The translations under genes and the position numbers were made by a program. Under the pieces are notes generated by a model. That model saw only the letters and a list, made by a program, of their open reading frames with translations. It did no database searches and was not told where the DNA came from. DNA of 36,790 nucleotides. Origin: Verrucomicrobiota bacterium (GTDB lineage Bacteria > Verrucomicrobiota > Verrucomicrobiia > Verrucomicrobiales > DEV007). This document shows positions 30,649 through 36,790 of the stretch, piece after piece. Each line of letters starts with the position of its first letter. Position 1 is the stretch's first letter. The stretch covers positions 1 to 36,790 of the forward strand of contig QQNE01000038.1 of NCBI GenBank assembly GCA_003402735.1. Reading direction: 5' to 3'.

Positions 30649-31173
30649 CTACTCGGCGAGGGACTGTCGGAGGATCTCCAGAACATTGCGGAAGCGGGGG
30701 ATGTTTTCGCGGTGAACTTGGCAAAGCGTTTCATGGGCCTCGGTCACGGTGACCCGGCGGCTCTGGGGATCAATGGGGGCGGCGGGGACGGGTTCCTGGG
30801 GTTGTTCCTCCAGCATCTGGCGCTCCCGGGCCCACAGGCTGCCGCTGGAATCCACGTTGAGGATGCGATCCAACCCCAGTTCGTGGAGGGACTGCAGGTT
30901 GCGATCGCCGGGGTTCACGATGTCGAGACAACCTCCCTGGACCTGGCGAAGCCGGAGCGCCATCCCGGCAAGCGTGCCCATGAAGGTGGAATCCATCCCG
31001 GGACAGCTCCCGAGATCGATCACGATTTTGGGTTGGCCTTGAGCCACCATGAGATCGACAAACTGCCGCAAATCGCGGCTGCAATCGACGGAGCCCTTGC
31101 ACTGAATCCTGACCCAGACCACCCCTCCGAGGAGGGCGGCCAGCATCGCGGTGGGTGCAAGCGAGGGGTTCAT
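30649..31173 (-). CDS. STAS-domain anti-anti-sigma-like protein
   Basis: The 174-residue protein has a STAS domain (about 18-115). Its signature IDLGSCPGMDSTFMGTLAGM aligns with the D-S-S/T-G-x-G region of SpoIIAA/RsbV proteins and keeps the phosphorylatable serine (S62). VNPGDRNLQSLHELGLDRIL is the later helix-strand part. The first residues are hydrophobic (APTAMLAALLGGVVW), more so than is usual. A C-terminal tail of about 60 residues (115-174, partly helical, rich in Q, E and R) is an extension beyond the normal 110-residue domain. It precedes the SpoIIE phosphatase gene by 36 bp. An anti-sigma kinase to complete the module is not in the window. Confidence 0.8.
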   Translation of the reverse strand: MNPSLAPTAMLAALLGGVVWVRIQCKGSVDCSRDLRQFVDLMVAQGQPKIVIDLGSCPGMDSTFMGTLAGMALRLRQVQGGCLDIVNPGDRNLQSLHELGLDRILNVDSSGSLWARERQMLEEQPQEPVPAAPIDPQSRRVTVTEAHETLCQVHRENIPRFRNVLEILRQSLAE

Positions 31174-31190
31174 GCGGTGGACCGTTGCGT

Positions 31191-31229
31191 CCGGACAACT
31201 TCTGTTTTCCCGGCGCGGCCGTTGTCCGG
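31191..31229 (-). repeat. Inverted repeat with 9-bp arms upstream of the STAS gene
   Basis: CCGGACAAC (31191-31199) and GTTGTCCGG (31221-31229) are perfect reverse complements around a 21-base loop, in the 96-bp gap between the secreted-protein stop and the STAS start. The inner arm is 17 bases from the STAS ATG. It could be a terminator without U-run, a mRNA-stability hairpin, or an operator for the stress cluster. Confidence 0.45.
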
Positions 31230-31269
31230 GCGCGGCGCGGCTGGGACCGGGAAGGGCCCGGGCAATGGT

Positions 31270-31863
31270 TCAGTCTCGCCAGAGATAGGATCTCTCCGTG
31301 GCGAGCACGTTCTCGCCCCGCAGGATGGTGACCTTCCAAGCCACCACATCCCCGCCAGTTTTGGGCGTGGCCTTGACTTCGATGGGGCGGCCTGAACGGA
31401 GCAACTGAAGATAGGATTCGTACTCACGATCGGTGAGCGGGTTGCCATTCGGCCAAGTCCACTCTCCGGTGTATTGACGTCCGGTGACCTGAAATTTGGT
31501 GGAATTTGTGCGTTCGACTTCGTCAAGTGTTGCTTCCTGCAGATGAACCTCCGCGCCCGTGTGCGCTTGAAGATACTCGAAACGCACCACAATGCCAGGG
31601 GATGAATCTTTCGCGCGCCACAGGACGGTGAAATATTTGCCGCGGCGGGCGCGTTGTTCATCCGCCGTGACCGCGCCGTGGAGCAGGTAGCGGCGCTCAA
31701 AGCCGATCATCGGATCCGATGTCTGCTGATTTCGCTCGAAGGTCACGGCGGTGCAGAGGACCTTCCGGATCTCGATTTCTTCGGCGGCGAAAGCGGTGGG
31801 GATCGCCATCGCAAGGCCTCCCCCCAAAGACAGGAGGATTTGGCAAGTTTTGTTGGGCGTCAT
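31270..31863 (-). CDS. Secreted protein of unknown function
   Basis: The start is placed at the ATG at 31863, because the 197-residue product then begins with a good signal peptide (MTPNKTCQILLSLGGGLAMA, then IPTAFA). An open frame extends to 31986 but adds non-signal-like sequence. The mature part (about 170 residues) looks like mixed beta structure with many charged residues (EIEIRKVLCTAVTFERN, VVRFEYLQAHTGAEVHL, VVAWKVTILRGENVLATE). I recognise no domain. It is divergent from serS and lies 96 bp upstream of the STAS gene on the same strand, separated by an inverted repeat, so operon membership is uncertain. Confidence 0.72.
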   Translation of the reverse strand: MTPNKTCQILLSLGGGLAMAIPTAFAAEEIEIRKVLCTAVTFERNQQTSDPMIGFERRYLLHGAVTADEQRARRGKYFTVLWRAKDSSPGIVVRFEYLQAHTGAEVHLQEATLDEVERTNSTKFQVTGRQYTGEWTWPNGNPLTDREYESYLQLLRSGRPIEVKATPKTGGDVVAWKVTILRGENVLATERSYLWRD

Positions 31864-32010
31864 GGCTTGGTATTCGTGCGGTAACCCATTCTCCAAATGC
31901 CAACGCTTGGGGGTGCTGTCCAGAGAATATGGGGGAAAATGATCCCGAATCCGGGCGGGCCAGCCAAGCTTTGCCTTGCTTTTCACCCACTCTGACTAGT
32001 GTCTGGGCTC

Positions 32011-33282
32011 ATGCTGGACATCCGTCTCCTGCGGGAAGAATCCGAACGTGTCAGAGCCAGACTCTCTTCTCGCGGCGGGGAGGCGCATCTCGCCGTCGAT
32101 GAAGTCTTGGCCTGCGATCTGGAACGGCGCGAGGCGGAAACGGAGCGGCAGCGTCTCCAAGGGGAACGCAAGTCCGTCTCCAAGATGATCGGCCAACTCA
32201 AGGGCAAGGGCGAGGACACCTCCGCCATCGAGGAGCAGGTCCGCGCTTTGGGGGACAGGATCGACGAGGTGGGCCGCCGGGCCGATGCGGCGGATGCCCG
32301 GCAGCGCGAACTCTTGTTGCGGATCCCGAACCTTCCGCACGAGGCTTGCCCGGTGGGCCTTGACGAAACCGCCAATCCCGTCGTCCGCGAGTGGGGAGGG
32401 AAGCCTTCTTTTCCGTTTTCACCCAAGGATCATCTGACCTTGGCGGAACAGCTCGGGCTGCTCGATTTCGAGGGCGCCACCAAAATCAGCGGGAGCGGGT
32501 TCTGCGTTTTCCGGGGGGCTGGTGCCCGTCTGGAGCGGGCCTTGATCAATTTCCTGCTCGATCTCCACACCGGCTCCCACGGCTATGAGGAGGTGAGTCC
32601 GCCCTTCGTCATCAACCGGGACTGCATGTTGGGCACCGGCCAGCTCCCCAAGTTCGAGGAGGACATGTATGGCTTGGAAGAGAACCGCTGTTTCCTGGCA
32701 CCCACCGCAGAGGTTCCGGTCACCAATCTCTGGCGGGAGATGATCCTGCGGGAAGAGGACCTCCCGATCAAGGCCACGGCCTACACGCCCTGTTTCCGCC
32801 GGGAGGCCGGATCCGCCGGGCGCGACAACCGCGGGCTCATCCGCATGCATCAGTTCGACAAGGTGGAACTGGTGCAAATCGTTCACCCCGACCAATCGTT
32901 CGAGGTGCTCGAAACCCTCACCGCAGAGGCCGAGAAAGTTCTCCAGCTGCTCGGGCTTCACTACCGCACCATTGAACTCTGCACCGGCGATCTCGGGTTC
33001 GGTTCCGCGAAGACCTACGACATCGAAGTCTGGGCCCCCGGACACGGAAAGTATCTGGAGGTTTCCAGCTGCAGCAATTTCGTCGATTACCAAGCGCGTC
33101 GGATGAACCTCCGGTTCAAGGACAAGGAGGGGAAAAACCGGTTTTGCCACACGCTCAACGGGTCCGGCACGGCGTTGCCCCGGCTCTACGTGGCTCTCCT
33201 CGAGACCGGGCAACAGGAGGATGGATCGGTCCGGCTTCCCGAGGCGCTGCATCCCTATTTTGGCGCTGCCGTGATTCGGTGA
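32011..33282 (+). CDS. serS: Seryl-tRNA synthetase
   Basis: This class II synthetase of 423 residues charges tRNA-Ser and tRNA-Sec. The ATG at 32011 (MLDIRLLREE) matches the usual SerRS start; a GTG at 31999 in frame is less likely. An N-terminal antiparallel coiled-coil arm for tRNA binding (about 25-105; ERREAETERQRLQGERKSVS) precedes the catalytic domain. That domain shows motif 2 (CFRREAGSAGRDNRGLIRMH, then QFDKVE) and motif 3 (NGSGTALPRLYVALLETGQQ), with the serine-site region TAEVPVTN. The tilS start codon overlaps its stop by 4 bp. Confidence 0.97.
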   Translation: MLDIRLLREESERVRARLSSRGGEAHLAVDEVLACDLERREAETERQRLQGERKSVSKMIGQLKGKGEDTSAIEEQVRALGDRIDEVGRRADAADARQRELLLRIPNLPHEACPVGLDETANPVVREWGGKPSFPFSPKDHLTLAEQLGLLDFEGATKISGSGFCVFRGAGARLERALINFLLDLHTGSHGYEEVSPPFVINRDCMLGTGQLPKFEEDMYGLEENRCFLAPTAEVPVTNLWREMILREEDLPIKATAYTPCFRREAGSAGRDNRGLIRMHQFDKVELVQIVHPDQSFEVLETLTAEAEKVLQLLGLHYRTIELCTGDLGFGSAKTYDIEVWAPGHGKYLEVSSCSNFVDYQARRMNLRFKDKEGKNRFCHTLNGSGTALPRLYVALLETGQQEDGSVRLPEALHPYFGAAVIR

Positions 33283-34214
33283 ATCTTCTGCTGCCACCGG
33301 ACTGTGGTCCGGATTCCCGTTTTTTGCTCGGGATTTCCGGAGGTCGGGATTCCGTGGCCCTGCTGGAGTCCCTCTGGGCCGCCGGTTGCCGCCAACTCGT
33401 GCTCTGTCACCTGAATCACCAGCTTCGCGGCTCCGATTCCGAGGCCGACGCCGCATTCGTCGCGGAATTGGCCCCCGGGTATGGGCTGGAAGTGGAGATC
33501 GGCACCGAGGATGTCCGGGCGCGCGCCGCACGGGAAGGCGTTTCGATCGAGGTGGCGGCGCGCCGCGCCCGGATTTTGTTTTTTCAAACGTGCGCCGCCC
33601 GGCATGGCACCAACCGGGTCTTCCTGGCGCACCACGCGGACGATCAAGTGGAGACAATTCTCCTGCATCTTTTGCGGGGAACCGGGAAGCGGGGATGGTC
33701 CGGGATGCGACCGGTCTCCCGCCTCGGCGGCCTGGTCCTGATCCGGCCGTTCCTGCAGACGCGTCGCCAAGATCTTCCGGTTCCGGCCCGTTTTCGGGAA
33801 GATGCCTCCAACGCCAGCGATGCCTTCTTGCGCAATCGTTTGCGAAACCGGGCGATCCCCGTTTTGCGCGAGGCCTTCGGGCGCGATTTCACGGCAGCGC
33901 TCTGCCAGACGGCGGAAGTGTTGCGGGAAGAGGACCGGTTGCTCGAGAGATTGGCGGAGGAGGCGCTCAGCTCCCTTCGGGACGGGGAGGATGGTCTGCC
34001 GTTGCCGGGTTTTCGCGCGCTGCCGGTGGCGCTGCAAAGAAGGGTTTTGGTCCGGTGGATGGACGGTTCGGGCGTTCCCGGGGCCGGGTTCCGTCACGTG
34101 GAACGGGCCCGGGCCATCGGCCTCAGCTCCGGGACCCCGGCCAAGTCGAACCTGCCGGGAGGCTGGCACCTGCGGCGCCGGTCCGGCCGGATCTTTCTTC
34201 AGCCCCCAGACTGA
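33279..34214 (+). CDS. tilS: tRNA(Ile)-lysidine synthase TilS
   Basis: The PP-loop ATPase attaches lysine to C34 of tRNA-Ile(CAU). I place the start at the GTG at 33279, inside GTGA, which overlaps the serS stop and gives 311 residues; the longer open frame upstream only shadows serS. Motifs are the PP-loop SGGRDSVAL near residue 24, LCHLNHQLRGSDSEADAAFV, FLAHHADDQVET, RPFL and the substrate-binding REDASNASDAFLRNRLRNR. After the catalytic N-domain and linker little C-terminal domain remains, so it is a short form compared with E. coli TilS (about 430 residues). The GTGA overlap implies translational coupling to serS. Confidence 0.94.
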   Translation: MNLLLPPDCGPDSRFLLGISGGRDSVALLESLWAAGCRQLVLCHLNHQLRGSDSEADAAFVAELAPGYGLEVEIGTEDVRARAAREGVSIEVAARRARILFFQTCAARHGTNRVFLAHHADDQVETILLHLLRGTGKRGWSGMRPVSRLGGLVLIRPFLQTRRQDLPVPARFREDASNASDAFLRNRLRNRAIPVLREAFGRDFTAALCQTAEVLREEDRLLERLAEEALSSLRDGEDGLPLPGFRALPVALQRRVLVRWMDGSGVPGAGFRHVERARAIGLSSGTPAKSNLPGGWHLRRRSGRIFLQPPD

Positions 34215-34232
34215 GGATCGGGCGCGTCCGGT

Positions 34233-34826
34233 TCAGGCCGCCTTGGCGCTCTGGGCCGTGCGCAGGGAGGGCCTGCGGTAGCTGACCACGGCTCCGGAAT
34301 CGATATCGCTCCCCACCATGGCCTGGAAAACTTTGCCCGCCCCGGCGAGGAACGCCGGATACAGGAAAAAGTCGTCATCGATCACCACCGAAGAAATGAG
34401 ATTCCGGCCGAATCGCTGGATGCGGAGTTCAACGGACATCGGCTCCGCGCTGCTGCGACAGGAGTGGCTCATGTAGCCGATGACGGCGGCGCCGTTGATC
34501 AAGTCCATGACCGCTCCGGTGATCGGGTCAATCGCGATGCCGATGCCGGACGTGTAGGTGGGGCTGAGCAGTCCGCAAAAGAGCGATTGACGAAGAAAAT
34601 CGCGGCGCAACTCGACTTGGAAAGTGATCTCGGAATGGAACTGGTTCATCCTGACGGCATCGATCAGCTCAATCCCGTAAGCGGAAGTCACCGGATGATG
34701 GGGCCGGGTCTTCATCAGGATTTTGCAGGGCGCGATGGAGAAGTCCACCGCGGGCGGGGCCGACCGGGCGGAATGGGTGCCGGGAAAGGGAATGAGATTG
34801 GAGGGCGAGTTCGGGACGAAGTTCAT
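34233..34826 (-). CDS. Hypothetical protein, 197 aa
   Basis: No family is recognised. The sequence opens with a Pro/Ser-rich stretch (about 1-30), has no signal peptide or membrane helix, and then shows alternating beta-like and helical pieces: HSEITFQVELRRDFLRQSLF, SGIGIAIDPITGAVMDLING, MSVELRIQRFGRNLISSVVI and DDDFFLYPAFLAGAGKVFQA. The start may instead be Met38 (MKTRPHHPV). It converges with tilS (18-bp gap) and has its own promoter-like sequence 54 bp upstream, in an AT-rich divergent region shared with the PQQ protein gene. The ORF is supported by length, composition and the upstream promoter. Confidence 0.65.
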   Translation of the reverse strand: MNFVPNSPSNLIPFPGTHSARSAPPAVDFSIAPCKILMKTRPHHPVTSAYGIELIDAVRMNQFHSEITFQVELRRDFLRQSLFCGLLSPTYTSGIGIAIDPITGAVMDLINGAAVIGYMSHSCRSSAEPMSVELRIQRFGRNLISSVVIDDDFFLYPAFLAGAGKVFQAMVGSDIDSGAVVSYRRPSLRTAQSAKAA

Positions 34827-34879
34827 GGAGAGAAGAGCTGCGCGAGATGAAAAACTGACTGAGTATAGAATATCAGCAA

Positions 34880-34908
34880 ATTATAATCGGCTCTACTAAA
34901 ATATTTAA
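34880..34908 (-). promoter_or_regulatory. Sigma70-like promoter in an AT-rich divergent region
   Basis: On the minus strand a perfect TATAAT (34885-34880) lies 17 bp from TTAAAT (34908-34903), which has three matches to the -35 consensus. Transcription would begin near 34873, leaving a leader of about 47 bases before the ATG at 34826. The surrounding 34850-34930 segment is far more AT-rich than the rest of the window. It also contains TATAAT on the plus strand (34882-34887) and TTATAA at 34922, possibly for the divergent gene. Confidence 0.45.
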
Positions 34909-34996
34909 AAAGTTTAATTTGTTATAAGCTCGCCGTGCCTTGCTCTTCTGTTTCCGGGGTGGACGGATCGTTCAATTGCGGCATAGCTTGGGGGCG

Positions 34997-36274
34997 ATGA
35001 CAAAATTCCTCGTTTTGCTGGTGGGTTTCAGTCTCGGTTGTGTCGCTGTAAGCCGCGCCCAGGAATGGCCGCGATTCCTCGGGGCGGACGGAAAGGCGCA
35101 TGGCGAAGCCCCGAACGTCCCGAGCGAGTTCGGGGTGAAAGATTATGTCTGGCAGCGCCAACTGCCGGGGACCGGACATTCCTCGCCGGTGCTTTGGGGG
35201 AACCGGCTTTTCGTCGTGGTGGCGAGCGGGGAAACGGAGCGGAAGATCATGTGTTACGATGCGAACAACGGGAATGCGCTCTGGGAGAAATCATTCCCGT
35301 TCCTGACCTATGCAAAGCATCGGTTCAATGAGTTTGCTTCCGCCACGCCCTGCGTGGATGACCAGAGACTGTATGCGACCTGGACAAACGGGGCCGAAAG
35401 CGAGGTTCTGGCATTGACGCATGATGGAAGCGTGGCCTGGAAGCAGGTTCTCGGCCCGGTCAAGGGGGATCACGGAAGCGGTTCCTCGCCGGTCCTGGTC
35501 GACGGGGTGCTGTTCGTCTTCTGGGATCACGTGGAGAACCGCAACACCACGTATGCAGGGCTGGATCCGGCCACGGGAAAGGACATTTGGCGTCGTCAGG
35601 CGAAGTGGGCGGGCGAAGGAGAGTTGAAGACAACGTATAGCACCCCGGCGGTGTATCGGGGGAGCAAGGGAAAGAACGAGCTGATTCTCTCCAGCATGGT
35701 GTTCGGGGTGGAGAGCATCGATGCGCGCACCGGCACAATCAACTGGGTCTACAACCCGGGGTTCAAGGAGCGGACGGTGGGCAGTCCGGTGGTCGGTGAT
35801 GGCGTGATCTTTGCGGCCTGGGGATCCGGGAACGGTGCCAAGAATCACGTCGCCTTGATTCCCGGTTCGGAGACTCCCGATGGACAACCCAAGGTGGCCT
35901 GGCGCAAGCAGCACGAGGACGGGACTCTGGACAACAAGGGGTTGCCCTATGTGCCCACACCAGTCTATCATGACGGGCTGTTTTACATGTGGGGCGACAG
36001 CGGCATTCTCCAGGCTCTGGATGGGAAGACGGGCGCCGTGGTGTTTGGGCCGGAGCGCGTTGGCGGGGAATTTTATTCCAACCCCGTCGTGGTCGGGAAC
36101 CGCATTTTCTGCGGAAGCCGTGATTTGGGGGAGATGATCGTGATCGAGGCCAGTCGCCGGTTTCAGTTGATCGCGCGAAACCCGGTGGGAACCGGCATCA
36201 ATGCAACGCCTGCTTTGGCCGGGGGCAAACTCTTCATCCGGACGAACAGCAACCTCATCTGTCTGGGCCGCTGA
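34997..36274 (+). CDS. Secreted PQQ-like beta-propeller protein (BamB/quinoprotein-like)
   Basis: The ATG at 34997 is chosen because a signal peptide follows (MTKFLVLLVGFSLGCVAVSRA, cleaved before QEWPRFLG). The 425-residue product has repeated PQQ-type blades: DANNGNALWEKSF, DGSVAWKQVLGP, DPATGKDIWRRQAKW, DARTGTINWVYNPG and DGKTGAVVF. Strands such as SSPVLWGNRLFVV, GSPVVGDGVIFAAW and TPALAGGKLFIRTNSN lie between them. The N-terminal EWPRFLGADG is common in PQQ-binding-like propellers of Planctomycetes and Verrucomicrobia. The fold is secure. Cofactor binding and a dehydrogenase function are not shown, and such proteins are often non-enzymatic scaffolds. Its start lies 170 bp from the divergent hypothetical gene. 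Confidence 0.88.
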   Translation: MTKFLVLLVGFSLGCVAVSRAQEWPRFLGADGKAHGEAPNVPSEFGVKDYVWQRQLPGTGHSSPVLWGNRLFVVVASGETERKIMCYDANNGNALWEKSFPFLTYAKHRFNEFASATPCVDDQRLYATWTNGAESEVLALTHDGSVAWKQVLGPVKGDHGSGSSPVLVDGVLFVFWDHVENRNTTYAGLDPATGKDIWRRQAKWAGEGELKTTYSTPAVYRGSKGKNELILSSMVFGVESIDARTGTINWVYNPGFKERTVGSPVVGDGVIFAAWGSGNGAKNHVALIPGSETPDGQPKVAWRKQHEDGTLDNKGLPYVPTPVYHDGLFYMWGDSGILQALDGKTGAVVFGPERVGGEFYSNPVVVGNRIFCGSRDLGEMIVIEASRRFQLIARNPVGTGINATPALAGGKLFIRTNSNLICLGR

Positions 36275-36294
36275 AAGAAGGGTGGCGGACTCTG

Positions 36295-36323
36295 CCGGAA
36301 GGGGCACTGCGTGGCCTCTCCGG
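36295..36323 (+). terminator. GC-rich stem-loop after the PQQ-propeller gene
   Basis: CCGGAAGGGGCAC (36295-36307) pairs with GTGGCCTCTCCGG (36311-36323) at 11 of 13 positions, counting one G-T pair, around a 3-base loop. It begins 20 bases after the stop codon. No T-run follows, so it may be a Rho-assisted end or a mRNA-stabilising hairpin before the carrier-protein-like gene. Confidence 0.4.
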
Positions 36324-36377
36324 TCGGGTTCGGTCCGACTTGGCGATTGATGCAGGAGAAAGTTGAGTCTAAAATCT

Positions 36378-36656
36378 ATGAAAAACACCGCCGCCTTTAT
36401 GACTCCGTTTCCCTTGCCCGACTCCACCCTGGAGCGCATCGTTCGTCCGCACCTGAAATCGTTGGATTTGGGGGAGGGATTGCACCCGGAAAAGAGTCTG
36501 GCCCAAGCCGGGCTGGATGAATCGGGTTCGGTGGATCTGCTTGTCCAATTGGAGGAAGAATTGGGTCTGCGAATCCCGGACAGCGTGATCGACGCGGACT
36601 CACTGGCCACCCTGAACGGGTTGCGCCGTCTTTTGGAGCGGCTGGAGGTCGGTTGA
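36378..36656 (+). CDS. Acyl-carrier-protein-like protein lacking the attachment serine
   Basis: The 92-residue product (ATG at 36378) has the length and helix pattern of a carrier protein: STLERIVRPHLKSLDL (helix I), AGLDESGSVDLLVQLEEELG (start of helix II) and RIPDSVIDADSLATLNGL (loop and helices III-IV). Ungapped alignment to typical ACPs (GLDS-L/M-x-x-V-(E/D)-L-V-x-x-LEEE) puts Glu48 at the phosphopantetheine-serine position, with a serine at the next residue. An AGGAG site is well placed for an in-frame TTG at 36363, which would add five residues (M-S-L-K-S), so the true start is uncertain. No fatty-acid, polyketide or D-alanine genes are adjacent inside the window. It may be a non-modified carrier relative or use the shifted serine. 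Confidence 0.72.
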   Translation: MKNTAAFMTPFPLPDSTLERIVRPHLKSLDLGEGLHPEKSLAQAGLDESGSVDLLVQLEEELGLRIPDSVIDADSLATLNGLRRLLERLEVG

Positions 36657-36677
36657 GGCTCGGGCCTGCGCCGTCTC

Positions 36678-36790
36678 TTACGGTGCCGTGACCGAGGCGG
36701 AGACGTCGTCGATGAAAACCGTCCCGAGCAGTTTGTGTGGGCCGGGGAGGAGTGGTTGCAGGGCCACAATGATGAGCCGCAGCGTGGTCA
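36678..36790 (-). CDS. C-terminal end of a beta-sandwich or carbohydrate-binding-like protein (partial)
   Basis: A minus-strand frame is open from the window edge to a TAA at 36678-36680 and gives 37 codons. It reads TLRLIIVALQPLLPGPHKLL, then GTVFIDDVSASVTAP. An ending such as GTVFIDDVS is typical of the last strand of jelly-roll carbohydrate-binding or similar secreted beta-sandwich domains. It converges with the carrier-protein-like gene, 21 bp away. Only the tail is visible, so no function can be given. Confidence 0.5.
   Translation of the reverse strand, partial: TTLRLIIVALQPLLPGPHKLLGTVFIDDVSASVTAP

Noticed and set aside
33144..33278. Longer tilS frame starting inside serS
   Set aside because: The extra 45 codons are a shadow of serS. 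The GTG at 33279 gives a normal TilS N-terminus just before the PP-loop.
35291..36769. 492-codon minus-strand frame crossing the PQQ and carrier-like genes
   Set aside because: Pro/Arg/Ser-rich shadow translation opposite two genes with clear motifs; spans two unrelated genes.

Overview
The window looks like chromosomal DNA of a high-GC, Gram-negative bacterium. A member of the Verrucomicrobiota, or a related PVC-group lineage, fits best. The evidence is two DUF1080 (3-keto-disaccharide hydrolase) proteins, a very large secreted beta-propeller fusion, a DUF3739-type filamentous haemagglutinin, a GT9 protein with a hydrophobic N-terminal helix, and very few Shine-Dalgarno sites. The taxonomic call is inference. 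I saw no rRNA, tRNA, CRISPR array, transposase or integrase.

Layout. 1-11892 (minus strand): a partial GT9 glycosyltransferase lies downstream of a giant 3771-residue two-partner-secretion adhesin (TpsA type). 12126-13061 (plus): a small lipoprotein, then a broken secreted-protein remnant. 13072-21508 (minus): a catabolic-looking cluster of DUF1080 protein, three-propeller secreted protein, BASS-family transporter, APH-like kinase, HpcH/HpaI aldolase and a second DUF1080 protein. Five of these genes are joined by four successive 4-bp stop/start overlaps. 21593-24740 (minus): valS followed by a group II truncated haemoglobin. 24855-26520: an amidase_3 cell-wall hydrolase (plus) converges on a 3D-domain exported protein (minus). 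26596-31863 (minus): secreted unknown, STAS anti-anti-sigma protein, GAF-SpoIIE phosphatase, grpE, dnaJ, rsmE. 32011-34214 (plus): serS-tilS, overlapping by 4 bp. 34233-34826 (minus): unknown protein. 34997-36656 (plus): secreted PQQ-type beta-propeller and a carrier-protein-like gene. At the right edge is the C-terminus of a minus-strand protein.

The most promising candidate for an undescribed system is the 13072-21508 cluster. A plausible reading is recognition or cleavage of an exotic glycan outside the cytoplasm by the three-propeller protein and the DUF1080 proteins. Import of a small organic anion by the BASS carrier, phosphorylation by the APH-like enzyme, and retro-aldol cleavage by the HpcH/HpaI enzyme would follow, releasing a 2-oxo acid such as pyruvate. 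Secondary points are a partner-switching pair (STAS plus SpoIIE phosphatase) upstream of grpE-dnaJ with no kinase or dnaK in view, a carrier protein with glutamate where the phosphopantetheine serine should be, and a giant adhesin with no TpsB transporter in the window but a GT9 gene next to it.
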